A stretch of DNA of 62,045 nt from Clostridium tyrobutyricum DSM 2637 = ATCC 25755 = JCM 11008 (GCF_000359585.1 NZ_APMH01000024.1:1-62045); one strand, 5' to 3'. Counted from the stretch's first letter, positions 9,676 to 20,440 are shown. Program-made: numbers and translations. The notes: generated by a model not told the origin, from the letters alone.

Positions 9676-10956
9676 GTGATTGCAACCTTACGTAATGCCT
9701 GGAAAGCTCCGGAAATACGAAAAAGATTATTATTTACACTATTTATGATAGTAATTTTCAGGATGGGAAATTTTATTCCTGTTCCTGGAATCGATACTGC
9801 GAAGTTAGCAAGTTTAACTAAGGGAGGATCTTTAATTAATTTTTATGATCTTATATCAGGAGGAGCATTAAGTAGATTTAGTATATTCGCCATGGGAGTT
9901 GTCCCATTTATTAACTCTTCCATTATAATGCAGCTACTTACAGTTGCTGTACCTCGTTTGGAACAGTTGTCTAAAGAGGGAGAAGAAGGAAGAAAGAAAA
10001 TACAGGAATATACAAGATATGCATCTGTTCCTTTAGGCATAATACAGGGCTTTAGTATATATGCTATAATAGCTAGTGCTGGAGCACTTGTAGATCCATC
10101 CAATAAGTTAAATATGTTTATAATAATACTTACTGTAACAACGGCTTCTACATTTTTAATGTGGTTTGGCGATAAAATTACTGAACATGGAATTGGAAAT
10201 GGAGTTTCTCTTATAATATTTATAAATATTATTTCAAGATTTCCATCTACAATGTCTGGAATTTTAAAACTTCAGCAGACTCAAATAGTTAATTTTGTTG
10301 AAGTAATTGGTTTCTTGGCAATTATAGTAGTGCTTTTTGTAGCTGTAGTGGTTATGAGTTTATCTGAAAGAAGAATTCCTATTCAATATGCAGGTAAAAC
10401 TGCTGGTGGAAGGATGTATAAGGGTCAATCAACACATATACCTATCAATGTTAATGGATCGGCAGTTATAGGAATAATATTTGCTATATCTGTTATGCAA
10501 TTTCCAATGACTATAGGACAATTTTGGCCTAACTCATCTTTTTATAAATTTGTAATGACAGGAAGCTTTAGCCCATTTAAACAAAGTAGTTGGGAGTATG
10601 CATTACTATATTTTCTGTTGACAATCTTTTTTACATGGTTTTATACTCAAGTAACTATGAAGCCAGAAGAGATGGCAGAAAATATGAATAAATCTTCGGG
10701 ATTCATTCCTGGAATAAGACCAGGTGAACCAACAGCTGTGTATATAGAGAAAGTATTGACGAAAGTAGCAATTTTAGGAGGCGGATTTGCAGGAATAATC
10801 GCAATAGCTCCTATAGTTGGAGAAGCTTTCACAAACTTTAAGGGTATATATTTTGGTGGAACTGGGTTGCTTATAATAGTAAATGTTGCAATTGAAACCA
10901 TGAGACAAATAGAATCTCAATTAGTAATGCGTCATTATCATGGATTCTTAAAGTAA
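9676..10956 (+). CDS. secY: Preprotein translocase subunit SecY
   Basis: 426 aa with ten hydrophobic segments, the full SecY topology. GTG 9676 follows GAGGTG at the end of rplO. Conserved features include [15 protein letters not shown] in helix 1, the [11 protein letters not shown] plug region after [10 protein letters not shown], and the cytosolic loop with [12 protein letters not shown]. SecY forms the membrane channel with SecE and SecG and is driven by SecA or the ribosome. This is its usual place between L15 and adenylate kinase. Confidence 0.98.
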   Translation: MIATLRNAWKAPEIRKRLLFTLFMIVIFRMGNFIPVPGIDTAKLASLTKGGSLINFYDLISGGALSRFSIFAMGVVPFINSSIIMQLLTVAVPRLEQLSKEGEEGRKKIQEYTRYASVPLGIIQGFSIYAIIASAGALVDPSNKLNMFIIILTVTTASTFLMWFGDKITEHGIGNGVSLIIFINIISRFPSTMSGILKLQQTQIVNFVEVIGFLAIIVVLFVAVVVMSLSERRIPIQYAGKTAGGRMYKGQSTHIPINVNGSAVIGIIFAISVMQFPMTIGQFWPNSSFYKFVMTGSFSPFKQSSWEYALLYFLLTIFFTWFYTQVTMKPEEMAENMNKSSGFIPGIRPGEPTAVYIEKVLTKVAILGGGFAGIIAIAPIVGEAFTNFKGIYFGGTGLLIIVNVAIETMRQIESQLVMRHYHGFLK

Positions 10957-10979
10957 AGATAATTTTGGAGATGATGCAA

Positions 10980-11648
10980 TTGAAAATAGTTTTGTTAGGA
11001 CCTCCGGGAGCTGGAAAAGGTACTCAAGCTAAGTTTATTAGTGAAAAATATTCTATACCACATATATCTACAGGAGATATTTTCAGAAAAAATATTGCGG
11101 AAAAAACTCAGCTTGGACTGAAAGCAAAAAGTTATTTGGATGCAGGCAAATTAGTACCAGATGAAGTGACTATAGATATAGTGAAAGATAGATTAGGGAA
11201 TGAAGATTGTAAAAATGGATTTTTGTTAGATGGATTTCCCAGGACAGTAACTCAAGCAGAAGCTTTAGATTTATTCTTAGATAATAAAGATCAAAAAATA
11301 GATACAACATTACTTATAGATGTTCCTAAAGAATCAATTCTAGAGAGAATGACTGGAAGAAGAGTATGTTCATCTTGTGGTGCTAGTTATCATGTGAAAT
11401 TTAATCCTACTAAAGTAAATGGCAAATGTGATATTTGTGGTGGGGATGTAGTACAAAGGAAAGATGATACGGAAGTAACTGTTAAGGATAGATTAAATAT
11501 ATATGATGAGCAAACACAACCTTTAATAGGTTATTATAAGAAACAAAACAAACTATCTACAATAAATGGTACTGGAGATATAAATGAAGTTTTTAAAAGA
11601 GTGAAAATCTCTTTGGAGGCTTATTTGGATGATAATAATAAAAACTAA
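10980..11648 (+). CDS. adk: Adenylate kinase
   Basis: Makes two ADP from AMP and ATP in the cytosol. TTG 10980 gives the canonical start [17 protein letters not shown] with GGAG nine bases upstream; the in-frame TTG 10965 and ATGs at 10971 and 10974 are possible but overlap or crowd the site. The P-loop is GPPGAGKGT, and the LID has two CxxC pairs (CSSC and CDIC) for zinc. At 222 aa it is slightly long because of an acidic tail, LDDNNKN, that overlaps map by 20 bp. Confidence 0.96.
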   Translation: MKIVLLGPPGAGKGTQAKFISEKYSIPHISTGDIFRKNIAEKTQLGLKAKSYLDAGKLVPDEVTIDIVKDRLGNEDCKNGFLLDGFPRTVTQAEALDLFLDNKDQKIDTTLLIDVPKESILERMTGRRVCSSCGASYHVKFNPTKVNGKCDICGGDVVQRKDDTEVTVKDRLNIYDEQTQPLIGYYKKQNKLSTINGTGDINEVFKRVKISLEAYLDDNNKN

Positions 11649-12387
11649 TAGAGAAATTGAATTTATGAAACGCTCGGGGAGAGTGGTATCTGATACACTG
11701 GAAAAGATCTATGGATCAATAAAGCCAGGGATAACTACTTATGAATTGGATAAAATTGCAGATGAATATATAAGATCTCAAAATGCAATTCCATCATTTA
11801 AAGGTTATTGTCAGTTTCCAGCATCTATATGTACTTCAGTTAATGATGAAGTAGTTCATGGGCTTCCATCAAAGGATAAAATCTTGATGGAAGGAGATAT
11901 AATAAGTATAGATTGTGGTGCCATACTAGATGGATATCATGGAGGTGCAGCTAGAACTTTTCCTGTTGGAAATGTTTCTAAAGAAGCACAAAGTTTAATA
12001 GATACAGCTAAAGAAAGTTTTTTTAAGGGTGTAGAGCAAGCTATAGTAGGTAATAAGCTTACTGATATATCTCATGCCATTCAACAATATGCTGAGAGTC
12101 TCGGATATTCAGTTATAAGGGATTATGTAGGTCATGGCATAGGTCGTGACATACATGAGGAACCTGAAATACCAAATTTTGGTGCACCGGGAAGAGGCCC
12201 TAAGCTTATAAAGGGTATGTGTTTAGCTGTAGAACCGATGATTAGTATTGGAAAACATAATGTCAAAGTTCGACAAGATAACTGGACAGTTGTAACTGTA
12301 GATGGAAGTTTATCAGCACATTATGAAAATACAATTGCTATATTGGAGAATGGAGCTAAAATAATAACCTTAGATAAACAGGAATAG
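11629..12387 (+). CDS. map: Methionine aminopeptidase, type I
   Basis: 252 aa. Removes the initiator methionine from nascent proteins. The M24 metal ligands are visible in [19 protein letters not shown] (two Asp), [12 protein letters not shown] (His then Glu) and AVEPMI (Glu). The start at ATG 11629 lies inside the adk 3' end, ten bases after TTGGAGG. A 174-bp gap follows, which in many clostridia would hold a small KOW-domain gene. Confidence 0.97.
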   Translation: MIIIKTNREIEFMKRSGRVVSDTLEKIYGSIKPGITTYELDKIADEYIRSQNAIPSFKGYCQFPASICTSVNDEVVHGLPSKDKILMEGDIISIDCGAILDGYHGGAARTFPVGNVSKEAQSLIDTAKESFFKGVEQAIVGNKLTDISHAIQQYAESLGYSVIRDYVGHGIGRDIHEEPEIPNFGAPGRGPKLIKGMCLAVEPMISIGKHNVKVRQDNWTVVTVDGSLSAHYENTIAILENGAKIITLDKQE

Positions 12388-12442
12388 TTATATTGGAAAA
12401 GTAGTTTTATCTAGATTTAAAAGAAGAAACTTAAACATTTGA
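12374..12442 (+). pseudogene. Possible remnant of an L14e-like KOW protein gene
   Basis: One frame from 12392 reads IGKVVLSRFKRRNLNI and then stops. The first eight residues resemble the start of the small KOW-domain protein that many clostridia encode between map and infA. There is no ATG, GTG or TTG start in frame, and the rest of the gene is absent. The match is short and could be chance. Confidence 0.2.
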
Positions 12443-12468
12443 CTTTTACAAGTTGTATGGTTCATAAT
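12439..12468 (+). promoter_or_regulatory. Promoter before infA
   Basis: TTGACT (12439-12444) and CATAAT (12463-12468) are 18 bp apart. This is the first good promoter after 183 and would let infA, rpmJ, rpsM, rpsK, rpsD, rpoA and rplQ be transcribed separately from the S10-spc genes. Confidence 0.65.
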
Positions 12469-12561
12469 AAAAAAATTTGGATAATAATGCTATTGTTACA
12501 AACTCCATGATAAAAAGTTTTTTGCAATCTTACGACAAGAACAAGGAGGTTTGATTGCCTT

Positions 12562-12780
12562 ATGTCAAAAGATGATGTTATAGAAATGCAAGGTACAGTT
12601 GTAGAATCTTTACCTAATGCAATGTTTGAAGTAGAATTAGAAAGCGGACATAAAATATTAGCACATATATCTGGTAAATTAAGAATGAACTTTATAAGAA
12701 TACTACCAGGCGATAAAGTTACAGTAGAACTTTCTCCTTACGATTTAACTCGTGGAAGAATAACCTGGAGAGCAAAGTAA
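12562..12780 (+). CDS. infA: Translation initiation factor IF-1
   Basis: 72 aa, exact family length, a single S1-like OB fold (residues 5-70). Motifs [14 protein letters not shown] and [25 protein letters not shown] are typical. IF-1 blocks the A site during initiation. The AAGGAGG at 12543-12549 is twelve bases from the ATG, longer than at most genes here, but no better in-frame start exists. Confidence 0.97.
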   Translation: MSKDDVIEMQGTVVESLPNAMFEVELESGHKILAHISGKLRMNFIRILPGDKVTVELSPYDLTRGRITWRAK

Positions 12781-12784
12781 TTAA

Positions 12785-12910
<126 letters not shown>

Positions 12911-12944
12911 CTTGAACAAATTAATATTTTAGTTAATATTGTTT

Positions 12945-12987
12945 TAAGGTGCGGCTGTAGCAGAATAAAATATTTCTGCTTACCTTA
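12945..12987 (+). promoter_or_regulatory. Nested hairpin in the rpsM leader
   Basis: The 154-bp gap between rpmJ and rpsM contains TAAGGT (12945-12950) paired with ACCTTA (12982-12987) and, inside it, AGCAGAA (12959-12965) paired with TTCTGCT (12974-12980). No T-run follows, so it does not look like a terminator. It may be a protein-binding leader element, possibly for S4 or S13; this is inference only. Confidence 0.4.
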
Positions 12988-13064
12988 GAACTTTATATAA
13001 AAATAGAATTATTTAGAAATAATCCTTAACAAACCAATTAGATAATCAGGAGGTGTAATTTAAT

Positions 13065-13439
13065 ATGGCAAGAATATCAGGTATTGATTTGCCAAAGGAA
13101 AAAAGAGTAGAAATAGGAATAACATATATATATGGAATAGGCTTATCAACTGCTCGAAAAATTCTTAAAGAGACAGGAGTAAATCCTGACACAAGAGTAA
13201 AAGATTTAACAGAAAAAGAAGTTAATCTTTTAAGAGATTATATAAAGAATTTGACAGTTGAGGGAGACTTAAGAAGAGAAAGAGCTCTTAATATAAAGAG
13301 ATTAATAGAAATAGGTTCATATAGAGGAATAAGACATAGAAGAGGTCTTCCTGTTAGAGGACAAAAGACAAAGACAAATGCAAGAACTAGAAAAGGACCT
13401 AAGAAATTAGTGGGAGCAAGAAAAAAGAAAATAGTATAA
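13065..13439 (+). CDS. rpsM: 30S ribosomal protein S13
   Basis: 124 aa. Starts [18 protein letters not shown]; the C-terminal tail [23 protein letters not shown] inserts between 16S rRNA and the P-site tRNA. S13 forms intersubunit bridges with L5. A good AGGAGGTG precedes the ATG, and a hairpin-bearing leader of about 150 nt lies upstream. Confidence 0.98.
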   Translation: MARISGIDLPKEKRVEIGITYIYGIGLSTARKILKETGVNPDTRVKDLTEKEVNLLRDYIKNLTVEGDLRRERALNIKRLIEIGSYRGIRHRRGLPVRGQKTKTNARTRKGPKKLVGARKKKIV

Positions 13440-13451
13440 GGAGGTAAATAG

Positions 13452-13850
13452 ATGGCAGCAGGATCTAAAGTCAAAAAGACAAGAAGAAGAAAAGAAAGAA
13501 AAAATGTTGAACACGGTTGTGCTCATATAAAATCAACTTTTAATAATTCAATAGTTACTATAACTGATGCTGTTGGAAATACTTTATCCTGGGCTAGTGC
13601 AGGTGGTTTAGGTTTTAGGGGCTCGAGAAAAAGTACTCCATTTGCTGCACAAATGGCAGCTGAAACTTCAGCTAAGGCAGCTATGGAACATGGATTAAAA
13701 AGTATTGAAGTATATGTTAAAGGACCAGGAGCAGGTAGAGAAGCAGCTATAAGATCTCTTCAAGCTGCAGGCTTGGAAGTTACTTTGATTAAAGATGTTA
13801 CTCCAATACCACATAATGGTTGTAGACCACCAAAAAGAAGAAGAGTTTAG
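13452..13850 (+). CDS. rpsK: 30S ribosomal protein S11
   Basis: 132 aa. The motif [15 protein letters not shown] and the C-terminal [17 protein letters not shown] are diagnostic for S11, which lies on the platform by the mRNA exit. The gene is 12 bp after rpsM with AAGGAGG in the gap. Confidence 0.98.
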   Translation: MAAGSKVKKTRRRKERKNVEHGCAHIKSTFNNSIVTITDAVGNTLSWASAGGLGFRGSRKSTPFAAQMAAETSAKAAMEHGLKSIEVYVKGPGAGREAAIRSLQAAGLEVTLIKDVTPIPHNGCRPPKRRRV

Positions 13851-13871
13851 TAATAGGAGGTGTAAATTTTA

Positions 13872-14492
13872 ATGGCAAGATATACTGAATCAGTATGCAG
13901 ACTTTGTAGAAGAGAAGGTTTGAAACTATTCCTTAAAGGAGATAGATGTTATACAGATAAATGTGCATTTTCTAGAAGAGGATATGCACCAGGACAACAT
14001 GGACAGGGAAGAAAAAAGGTATCTAACTATGGTTTGCAGTTAAGAGAAAAGCAGAAAGCTAAGAGAATATATGGTGTACTTGAAGGACAATTTAGAAAAT
14101 ATTATAAAAAGGCTGATAGAAAAAGAGGTATAACAGGTGAGAACTTATTAAAACTTCTTGAAATGAGATTTGACAATGTTGCATTTAGACTAGGATATGG
14201 TCAGTCAAGATCAGAAGCAAGACAATTAGTTACTCATGGACATTTTTTAATCAATGGTAAAAAGGTAGATATTCCTTCTTATGAAGTATCAATAAATGAT
14301 GTTATATCTATTTCTGATAAGAGTAAAGCATCAGAAAAATTCAAAACTTTTGCAGAAAATCCTAAGACATTACCAACTTGGTTAGAGGGAAATGTAGAGA
14401 ACTTTGAAGGAAAAGTTGTCAGAGAACCTTCAAGAGAAGATATAGATATTCCTGTTAATGAGACATTAATTGTAGAGTTATATAGTAAGTAA
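13872..14492 (+). CDS. rpsD: 30S ribosomal protein S4
   Basis: 206 aa. The N-terminal cysteines (CRLC, then two more in DRCYTDKC) mark the zinc-binding C+ form. An S4 RNA-binding domain spans about residues 92-155 ([29 protein letters not shown]). S4 starts 30S assembly and is a known autoregulator of the alpha operon in E. coli; in Bacillus rpsD is a separate gene, while here it stays in the operon between rpsK and rpoA. Confidence 0.98.
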   Translation: MARYTESVCRLCRREGLKLFLKGDRCYTDKCAFSRRGYAPGQHGQGRKKVSNYGLQLREKQKAKRIYGVLEGQFRKYYKKADRKRGITGENLLKLLEMRFDNVAFRLGYGQSRSEARQLVTHGHFLINGKKVDIPSYEVSINDVISISDKSKASEKFKTFAENPKTLPTWLEGNVENFEGKVVREPSREDIDIPVNETLIVELYSK

Positions 14493-14555
14493 TTAATATA
14501 GAAATCAGTTGCCCTCAAAATAAATTATAATATAAATAGAAGGAGGGTTATATTC

Positions 14556-15503
14556 ATGTTAGAAATAGAAAAGCCAAAAATAGAATGTGTAGATGTAAGT
14601 GAAGATGGTAATTATGGAAAATTTGTAGTTGAACCATTGGAAAGAGGTTATGGAATTACCCTTGGAAATGCACTTAGAAGAATATTACTTTCTTCTCTTC
14701 CAGGAGTTGCAGCTAATCATGTCAAGATTGATGGAGTACTTCATGAATTTTCAACTATTCGTGGAGTAAAAGAAGATGTTGCAGAATTAATTTTAAACAT
14801 AAAGTTATTAGCTTTAAAGATGAATGGTGATGAACCTAAAACTATATATATAGATGCTGATGGACCAGGAGAAGTGAAGGCAGGAGACATAAAAACTGAT
14901 GGTGATGTTGAAATAATAAATCCAGATTTACATATAGCAACTTTAGATGACAATGCTAAATTATATATGGAGATTATGGTTAACACAGGTAGAGGATATG
15001 TGTCTCAAGCTAGAAATAAAACTGAGGATATGCCAATAGGTACAATTCCTGTGGATTCCATATACACACCTATAAAGAGAGTTAATTTTAATGTTGAGAA
15101 TACAAGAGTTGGTCAGATTACCGACTATGATAAGTTATCTCTTGAAGTATGGACTAATGGAACTATAATGCCGGATGAGGCTGTTAGCTTGTCAGCTAAA
15201 ATTTTAATAGAACATTTTAAGCTATTTATGACTCTTACTGATCATGCAAACAATGTTGAAATAATGGTTGAAAAAGAGGAAGACAAGAAGGAAAAAGTTC
15301 TTGAAATGACAATTGAAGAATTAGATCTTTCTGTTAGAAGTTATAATTGTTTAAAGAGAGCAGGAATAAATACAGTTCAGGAATTAACTGAGAGAAGTAT
15401 GGATGATATGATGAAAGTAAGAAATCTTGGAAAGAAATCACTGGAAGAGGTTGAACAAAAATTAGATGCTTTAGGCTTATCATTGAAATTAATTGAAGAA
15501 TAA
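14556..15503 (+). CDS. rpoA: RNA polymerase alpha subunit
   Basis: 315 aa. The N-terminal dimerisation domain (residues 1-230) includes [16 protein letters not shown]; a charged linker ([10 protein letters not shown]) leads to the C-terminal domain (about 245-310) with the helix-hairpin-helix [20 protein letters not shown] that binds UP elements and activators. GAAGGAGGG precedes ATG 14556. Confidence 0.99.
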   Translation: MLEIEKPKIECVDVSEDGNYGKFVVEPLERGYGITLGNALRRILLSSLPGVAANHVKIDGVLHEFSTIRGVKEDVAELILNIKLLALKMNGDEPKTIYIDADGPGEVKAGDIKTDGDVEIINPDLHIATLDDNAKLYMEIMVNTGRGYVSQARNKTEDMPIGTIPVDSIYTPIKRVNFNVENTRVGQITDYDKLSLEVWTNGTIMPDEAVSLSAKILIEHFKLFMTLTDHANNVEIMVEKEEDKKEKVLEMTIEELDLSVRSYNCLKRAGINTVQELTERSMDDMMKVRNLGKKSLEEVEQKLDALGLSLKLIEE

Positions 15504-15539
15504 ATTAGTTTATACTAGTACAGGTAAGGAGGGATATAG

Positions 15540-15881
15540 ATGGCTTCATATCGTAAATTAGGTCGTCCGACTGATCAGAGAAAAGCAATGCTTAGAAATT
15601 TAGTTACAAGCTTTTTAAAACATGAAAAAATTCAGACTACATCCACAAGAGCACAGGAAACTAGAAATATAGCTGAAAAGATGATCACTTTAGCTAAAAG
15701 AGGAGATCTTCATGCTAGAAGACAGGTGCTTTCATTTGTAACAGAAGAGGAAGTTGTAAAAAAATTATTTGATACTATAGCTCTTAAATACAATGAAAGA
15801 AATGGTGGATATACAAGAATGTATAAAATGGGTCCAAGAAGAGGCGACGGAGCTGAGTTAGTTATATTGGAGTTAGTATAG
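15540..15881 (+). CDS. rplQ: 50S ribosomal protein L17
   Basis: 113 aa, starting [21 protein letters not shown]17 lies near the tunnel exit. The C-terminal part [20 protein letters not shown] is standard. It is the last gene of the superoperon and is followed 12 bp later by a strong terminator. Confidence 0.98.
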   Translation: MASYRKLGRPTDQRKAMLRNLVTSFLKHEKIQTTSTRAQETRNIAEKMITLAKRGDLHARRQVLSFVTEEEVVKKLFDTIALKYNERNGGYTRMYKMGPRRGDGAELVILELV

Positions 15882-15892
15882 AAAACTCTTGG

Positions 15893-15928
15893 GGGGATTA
15901 AGTAAGCTAGCTTAATCCCCATTTTATT
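15893..15928 (+). terminator. Terminator of the ribosomal superoperon
   Basis: GGGGATTAAG (15893-15902) pairs with CTTAATCCCC (15911-15920) around an 8-nt loop, followed by ATTTTATTATATT. It is the most GC-rich hairpin of this region, and no gene crosses it. Confidence 0.9.
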
Positions 15929-16050
15929 ATATTTAAATTTTCTATAGATATCCTTTAACTTATTCTTTAAACATGGTATATTTAGTATTAGCAGATTAAA
16001 GTGAAAAAGTGTCAGGAACTTTTTAATACAACTAATTATGGGGTGTTTAT

Positions 16051-16896
16051 ATGAAAGAAAATATGATAGATTGTCAAAATATAAGCTTTAAGTATATGGA
16101 TATAAATGAGAACAACTCTAAATTGGCAGTAAATGGAGTTACATTTCAAGTTAAAAAGGGAGAAATTTTAGCCATTTTAGGAAGAAATGGCTCTGGAAAA
16201 TCTACTATAGCTAAACATATAAATGCACTTTTAGTTCCTACTAGCGGAAAAATGTATATAGAAAATATGGATACTTCCGATGAAAAAGATTTATGGAATA
16301 TAAGACAAAAGTCAGGTATGATATTCCAAAATCCAGATAATCAAATTGTTGCAACTATAGTAGAAGAAGATGTTGCTTTTGGTCCTGAAAATTTAGGAAT
16401 TGCTCCTGAAGATATAAGAAACAGAGTAGATGATTGTTTAAAGAAAGTAAATATGTATGAATATAGGAGACATGCGCCTCATTTACTTTCCGGGGGACAA
16501 AAACAAAGAGTTGCCATAGCAGGAGTTCTTGCTATGAGACCTGATTGTGTAATTTTTGATGAATCTACAGCCATGTTGGATCCTTCAGGTAGAAAAGAAG
16601 TAATGAATACTATAAGGGAAATAAATAATAGCTATAATATGACTATTGTATTAATTACTCATTATATGGAGGAAGCTGCACAAGCAGATAGGATACTTGT
16701 AGTTGATGATGGAAAAGTTATAATGCAGGGTATTCCTAGAGAAATATTTAGCCAAGTTGAGAAAATGAAGCATATAGGACTTGATGTTCCTCAAATGACA
16801 GAGTTGGCTTATGAACTTAGAAAAAGTGGAATAAATATAAAATCAGATATATTAACTATAGATGAGATGGTGAATGAATTATGTCAATTAAGATAG
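16051..16896 (+). CDS. ecfA1: Energy-coupling factor ATPase EcfA1 (CbiO family)
   Basis: 281 aa ABC ATPase of the shared ECF vitamin-uptake module. Walker [10 protein letters not shown] is at about residues 45-53, Q-loop in MIFQNPDNQ, signature [12 protein letters not shown] and Walker [17 protein letters not shown] replaces the usual LDEPT, as in the EcfA1 partner of this family. It overlaps ecfA2 by 16 bp. The module couples ATP hydrolysis to vitamin-specific S components, none of which is encoded in this window. Confidence 0.94.
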   Translation: MKENMIDCQNISFKYMDINENNSKLAVNGVTFQVKKGEILAILGRNGSGKSTIAKHINALLVPTSGKMYIENMDTSDEKDLWNIRQKSGMIFQNPDNQIVATIVEEDVAFGPENLGIAPEDIRNRVDDCLKKVNMYEYRRHAPHLLSGGQKQRVAIAGVLAMRPDCVIFDESTAMLDPSGRKEVMNTIREINNSYNMTIVLITHYMEEAAQADRILVVDDGKVIMQGIPREIFSQVEKMKHIGLDVPQMTELAYELRKSGINIKSDILTIDEMVNELCQLR

Positions 16897-17735
16897 AACA
16901 TTTAACTCATATATATATGAAAGGTTCACCTTTTGAAAAGAAAGCATTAAATGATATTTCTATTACGATTGAAGAAGGACAATTTGTGGCCCTTATAGGT
17001 CATACAGGCTCAGGAAAATCTACACTTATTCAACATGTCAATGGTCTTTTAAAGCCTGATTCAGGTAAGATAATAGTAGATGGAGTTGACATAACAGATA
17101 AAAATACAAATTTAAGTTTTATAAGAAAAAAGGTTGGACTTGTATTCCAATATCCAGAATATCAATTATTTGAAGAGACTATTGAAAAAGACATTGCTTT
17201 TGGCCCTAGAAATTTAGGACTAAGTGATGATGACATAAATAAAAGAGTAAAAAGAGCAATGAATATGGTTGGATTAGAATATGATAAATATAAGGATAAA
17301 TCTCCTTTTGAGATAAGTGGGGGTCAAAAAAGAAGAGTAGCTATAGCTGGTGTAGTTGCAATGGAACCTAAAGTCCTTATATTAGATGAACCTACAGCAG
17401 GACTTGATCCAAAAGGTAGAGATGAAATATTAGGTAAGATAAAAGACTTACACAAAGAATATAATATGACTATAATATTAGTATCACATAGTATGGAAGA
17501 TGTAGCTAAGCTTGCAGATAGAATTTTAGTTATGGATAGTGGGAAATGTATATTGGATGGCACTCCCCAAGAAGTATTTTCAGAAGCTGATACTTTAGAA
17601 AGTGTAGGTCTTGCTGTTCCACAAGTAACATATCTAGCAAAAAAATTAAATAAAAAAGGATTTAATATGTCTACAAGTGTATTTACAGTACAACAAGCTA
17701 AAGATGAAATACTTAGAATATTAAATAAAGGATAG
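16881..17735 (+). CDS. ecfA2: Energy-coupling factor ATPase EcfA2 (CbiO family)
   Basis: 284 aa. Walker [10 protein letters not shown], signature [12 protein letters not shown] and Walker [13 protein letters not shown] are complete, followed by the D-loop and H-switch ([14 protein letters not shown]). A C-terminal extension (about 60 aa) after the nucleotide-binding domain is typical of EcfA proteins and contacts the partner ATPase. Its start lies within the ecfA1 3' end, so the two should be made in equal amounts. Confidence 0.94.
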   Translation: MSIKIEHLTHIYMKGSPFEKKALNDISITIEEGQFVALIGHTGSGKSTLIQHVNGLLKPDSGKIIVDGVDITDKNTNLSFIRKKVGLVFQYPEYQLFEETIEKDIAFGPRNLGLSDDDINKRVKRAMNMVGLEYDKYKDKSPFEISGGQKRRVAIAGVVAMEPKVLILDEPTAGLDPKGRDEILGKIKDLHKEYNMTIILVSHSMEDVAKLADRILVMDSGKCILDGTPQEVFSEADTLESVGLAVPQVTYLAKKLNKKGFNMSTSVFTVQQAKDEILRILNKG

Positions 17736-17746
17736 GGAAGCTAATT

Positions 17747-18556
17747 ATGATTAAGGATATTACAATAGGACAGTACATACCTGGAAATTCTTTTGTCCAT
17801 AAGTTAGATCCGCGAGTAAAGATATTGATTTCTATAGTTTATATTATAGATTTATTTATAATGAATAGCTTTAGAGGATATATATTTATAGTGGCCTTTA
17901 CTTTTATTTCAATCATTATATCTAAGGTGAAATTTGGATATATATATAAGGGATTAAAACCTATTTTAATTTTAGCACTTATAACAGCGGTATTGAATAT
18001 ATTTATGACTACAGGAGCAAATCCTCCATTATTCAAATGGAAAATCATAACTGTATATAGTGAAGGATTAATTTTAGCTGCTTTTATGGTATTAAGACTT
18101 GTATTTTTGATAATAGGAACATCACTTTTAACCCTGACTACATCACCAATAGAATTAACAGATGGAATAGAAAAGTTATTAAATCCAATGAAGAAAATAG
18201 GAGTACCAGCCCATGAATTGGCTATGATGATGACAATAGCGCTTAGATTTATACCAACACTTATGGATGAAACTGATAAAATAATGAAAGCTCAAATGGC
18301 AAGAGGAGCTGATTTTGAATCTGGTAATTTAATTCATAGAGCAAAGAGCCTTGTACCAATTTTAGTTCCTCTTTTTATAAGTTCTTTTAGAAGAGCTGAT
18401 GAGCTTGCTATGGCTATGGAATCCAGATGTTATAGGGGCGGCGAAGGAAGAACTAGGATGAAACAACTTAAGATTACTAATAGAGATTATACAGCCTCTT
18501 TAGTTGTAATACTCCTGACTGTTGTATCGGTTTTGAGTAGAATATGGTGGCATTAA
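17747..18556 (+). CDS. ecfT: Energy-coupling factor transmembrane protein EcfT
   Basis: 269 aa membrane protein. Starts MIKDITIGQYIPGNSFVHKLDPR, the common EcfT N-terminus, with about five hydrophobic segments. The cytosolic coupling helices carry MARGADF and ESRCYRGGEGRT, which bind the two ATPases. It completes an A1-A2-T operon; the stop codon overlaps the truA start. Confidence 0.93.
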   Translation: MIKDITIGQYIPGNSFVHKLDPRVKILISIVYIIDLFIMNSFRGYIFIVAFTFISIIISKVKFGYIYKGLKPILILALITAVLNIFMTTGANPPLFKWKIITVYSEGLILAAFMVLRLVFLIIGTSLLTLTTSPIELTDGIEKLLNPMKKIGVPAHELAMMMTIALRFIPTLMDETDKIMKAQMARGADFESGNLIHRAKSLVPILVPLFISSFRRADELAMAMESRCYRGGEGRTRMKQLKITNRDYTASLVVILLTVVSVLSRIWWH

Positions 18557-19290
18557 TGAAAAATATCAAGCTTGTTATTGAGTATGATGGAACAAATTAC
18601 TCAGGTTGGCAAAGGCAAAAAAATGCTATGACAATACAGGAAAAGTTAGAAATGGCAATTCAGAAATCAACAGGTAAGTATTGTAATACTATAGGATGCA
18701 GCAGAACAGATTCAGGAGTTCATGCAAGACAATTTACATGCAATTTTTTAACTGACAGTAAGATACCATCATCTAAGTTTAAAATGGTTTTAAACTCACA
18801 ATTGCCAGAAGATATAGTAGTATTAAAATCTGAAGAAGTAGATATTAATTTTCATTCTAGATATAATACTATAGGTAAAGAATATAGTTATACTATTATA
18901 ATTGGTAATAATAGGCCTGCAATTGGAAGAAATTATATATACTATTTTCAAAGAAGATTAAATATTGATAATATGAAAACTGCATGTAAGTTTTTTATAG
19001 GAAAGCATGACTTTTCAGCATTTAAATCTAATGGAAGTTCTGCCAAAACATCCGTTAGAACAATAAAAAAATTTACTGTTTCAAAACAGGAAAACTTAAT
19101 AAAGTTTATTGTTACTGGAGATGGATTTTTATATAATATGGTTAGAATTATGGTAGGTACGTTATTGGAAGTTGGAGTTGGAAGATTTAGCCCTGAGTAT
19201 GTACTTGATATATTAAGATCTAAAGATAGGTCAAAAGCAGGAAAACCAGCTCCTGCTAGAGGACTATGTCTAGAAAAAGTTTTCTATTGA
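18556..19290 (+). CDS. truA: tRNA pseudouridine(38-40) synthase TruA
   Basis: 244 aa from ATG 18556, which overlaps the ecfT stop in TAATG and gives the standard start MKNIKLVIEYDGTNYSGWQRQ. The ATG at 18544 would add four residues. The catalytic Asp lies in CSRTDSGVHARQF (near residue 50). TruA modifies the anticodon stem of many tRNAs. Position after ecfT and before rplM is the common clostridial order. Confidence 0.96.
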   Translation: MKNIKLVIEYDGTNYSGWQRQKNAMTIQEKLEMAIQKSTGKYCNTIGCSRTDSGVHARQFTCNFLTDSKIPSSKFKMVLNSQLPEDIVVLKSEEVDINFHSRYNTIGKEYSYTIIIGNNRPAIGRNYIYYFQRRLNIDNMKTACKFFIGKHDFSAFKSNGSSAKTSVRTIKKFTVSKQENLIKFIVTGDGFLYNMVRIMVGTLLEVGVGRFSPEYVLDILRSKDRSKAGKPAPARGLCLEKVFY

Positions 19291-19327
19291 TAGTATAATA
19301 ATATTTTAACTTGTTACTTGTCATACA

Positions 19328-19356
19328 TTGACACGCCAGGATGATTGTATTATAAT
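19328..19356 (+). promoter_or_regulatory. Promoter of rplM-rpsI
   Basis: A consensus TTGACA (19328-19333) and TATAAT (19351-19356) are 17 bp apart, the best sigma-A promoter in the window. Transcription should begin near 19363, about 87 nt before rplM. Confidence 0.9.
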
Positions 19357-19362
19357 ATAAAT

Positions 19363-19430
19363 GTTTGTATCTAAGAATAAAAGATCCACTAGCCCCGGAT
19401 CTTTATATAGAGAAACGTAATAATAAGAGA
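19363..19430 (+). promoter_or_regulatory. Candidate L13-type leader of rplM
   Basis: AAAGATCC (19380-19387) and GGATCTTT (19397-19404) form an 8-bp hairpin with loop ACTAGCCCC in the rplM 5' UTR. Firmicutes carry an L13 leader motif at this place; position fits, but I could not confirm the consensus by eye. No T-run follows, so it is not a terminator for truA. Confidence 0.5.
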
Positions 19431-19449
19431 GTTCAAGGAGGAAAACCAA

Positions 19450-19884
19450 ATGAAATCATATATTGCCAAAGCACAAGATATTCAAAGAAAGTGGTATGTT
19501 GTTGATGCAGCTGGAAAGCCATTAGGAAGAATAGCAAGTCAAGTTGCTTCAATATTAAGAGGTAAAAACAAGCCTATATTTACACCACATGTAGATACTG
19601 GAGATTTTGTTATAGTAATAAATTCAGAAAAAGTAGTTTTAACTGGTAAAAAATTAGATCAGAAGTTTTTAAGACATCACTCACTGTATGCCGGCGGATT
19701 GAAGGAGACTCCATATAGAGATGCTCTACAGAAAAAACCAGAATTTGTATTTGAAGAGGCTGTTAGAAGAATGCTTCCAAAGGGAGTATTAGGAAGACAG
19801 ATGTTTAAAAAATTAAAAGTATACAAGGGCTCAGAGCATAATCATGAAGCTCAAAAACCAGAAGTATTGGAATTAAAATATTAA
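19450..19884 (+). CDS. rplM: 50S ribosomal protein L13
   Basis: 144 aa. Motifs [19 protein letters not shown] and [20 protein letters not shown] identify L13, an early 50S assembly protein. TCAAGGAGG precedes ATG 19450. It forms a two-gene operon with rpsI, as in most bacteria. Confidence 0.98.
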   Translation: MKSYIAKAQDIQRKWYVVDAAGKPLGRIASQVASILRGKNKPIFTPHVDTGDFVIVINSEKVVLTGKKLDQKFLRHHSLYAGGLKETPYRDALQKKPEFVFEEAVRRMLPKGVLGRQMFKKLKVYKGSEHNHEAQKPEVLELKY

Positions 19885-19911
19885 TTTAAAGTTTGAAAGG
19901 AGGATAAAAAA

Positions 19912-20304
19912 ATGGCTAAGGTTCAGTATTGCGGAACAGGAAGAAGAAAAGAATCAGTAGCAAGGGTTAGACTTGTACCAGGAGATGGTAAGGTAATAGT
20001 AAATAAGAGAGATATTGAAGAATATTTTGGTTTGGAAACATTAAGGGTTGTAGTTAATCAGCCATTGGAATTAACTTCAACAAAGGGTAAATTTGATGTA
20101 CTAGTAAATGTTCAAGGAGGAGGATTTACTGGTCAGGCTGGAGCTATAAGACATGGAATTTCAAGAGCTCTTTTAAAGGCAGATGAAAACTTGAGATTAG
20201 AACTCAAAAAAGCAGGATTTTTAACAAGAGATCCAAGAATGAAAGAAAGAAAGAAATATGGTCTTAAGAAAGCAAGAAGAGCACCACAGTTTTCAAAGAG
20301 ATAG
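19912..20304 (+). CDS. rpsI: 30S ribosomal protein S9
   Basis: 130 aa, starting [19 protein letters not shown] and ending in the basic tail [12 protein letters not shown] that reaches the P-site tRNA anticodon in known ribosomes. The tail is complete. A frame overlapping its 3' end (20258-20470) runs through a hairpin and is not a gene. Confidence 0.98.
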   Translation: MAKVQYCGTGRRKESVARVRLVPGDGKVIVNKRDIEEYFGLETLRVVVNQPLELTSTKGKFDVLVNVQGGGFTGQAGAIRHGISRALLKADENLRLELKKAGFLTRDPRMKERKKYGLKKARRAPQFSKR

Positions 20305-20391
20305 CTTGCAAATTTTTTCTACATATATGTATTTTCAATATGTTTTGAATTATATTGAAGATGTTGCTTATAAATTATTATTGAATTTGAT

Positions 20392-20440
20392 AAAAGGCAA
20401 AAAGATTTATATAAATCTTTTTGCCTTTTGTATATTATTT
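20392..20440 (+). terminator. Terminator after rpsI with a competing hairpin
   Basis: AAAAGGCAAAAAGATTTA (20392-20409) pairs perfectly with the sequence at 20412-20429, and a T-rich stretch follows. The right arm can instead pair with a third copy of the motif (TATACAAAAGGCAAAA, 20442-20457), giving a 17-bp hairpin at 20419-20435 with 20441-20457. The two structures cannot form together. Confidence 0.8.

Noticed and set aside
479-9685. Many minus-strand open frames of 60-147 aa opposite the ribosomal genes
   Set aside because: They lie fully inside conserved plus-strand genes, lack ribosome-binding sites, show no known domains and have the composition of reverse-strand shadows.
14509-14531. 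TATAAT (14526-14531) with TTGCCC before rpoA as a promoter
   Set aside because: The spacer is only 11 bp; the match is probably due to AT-richness just before the ribosome-binding site.
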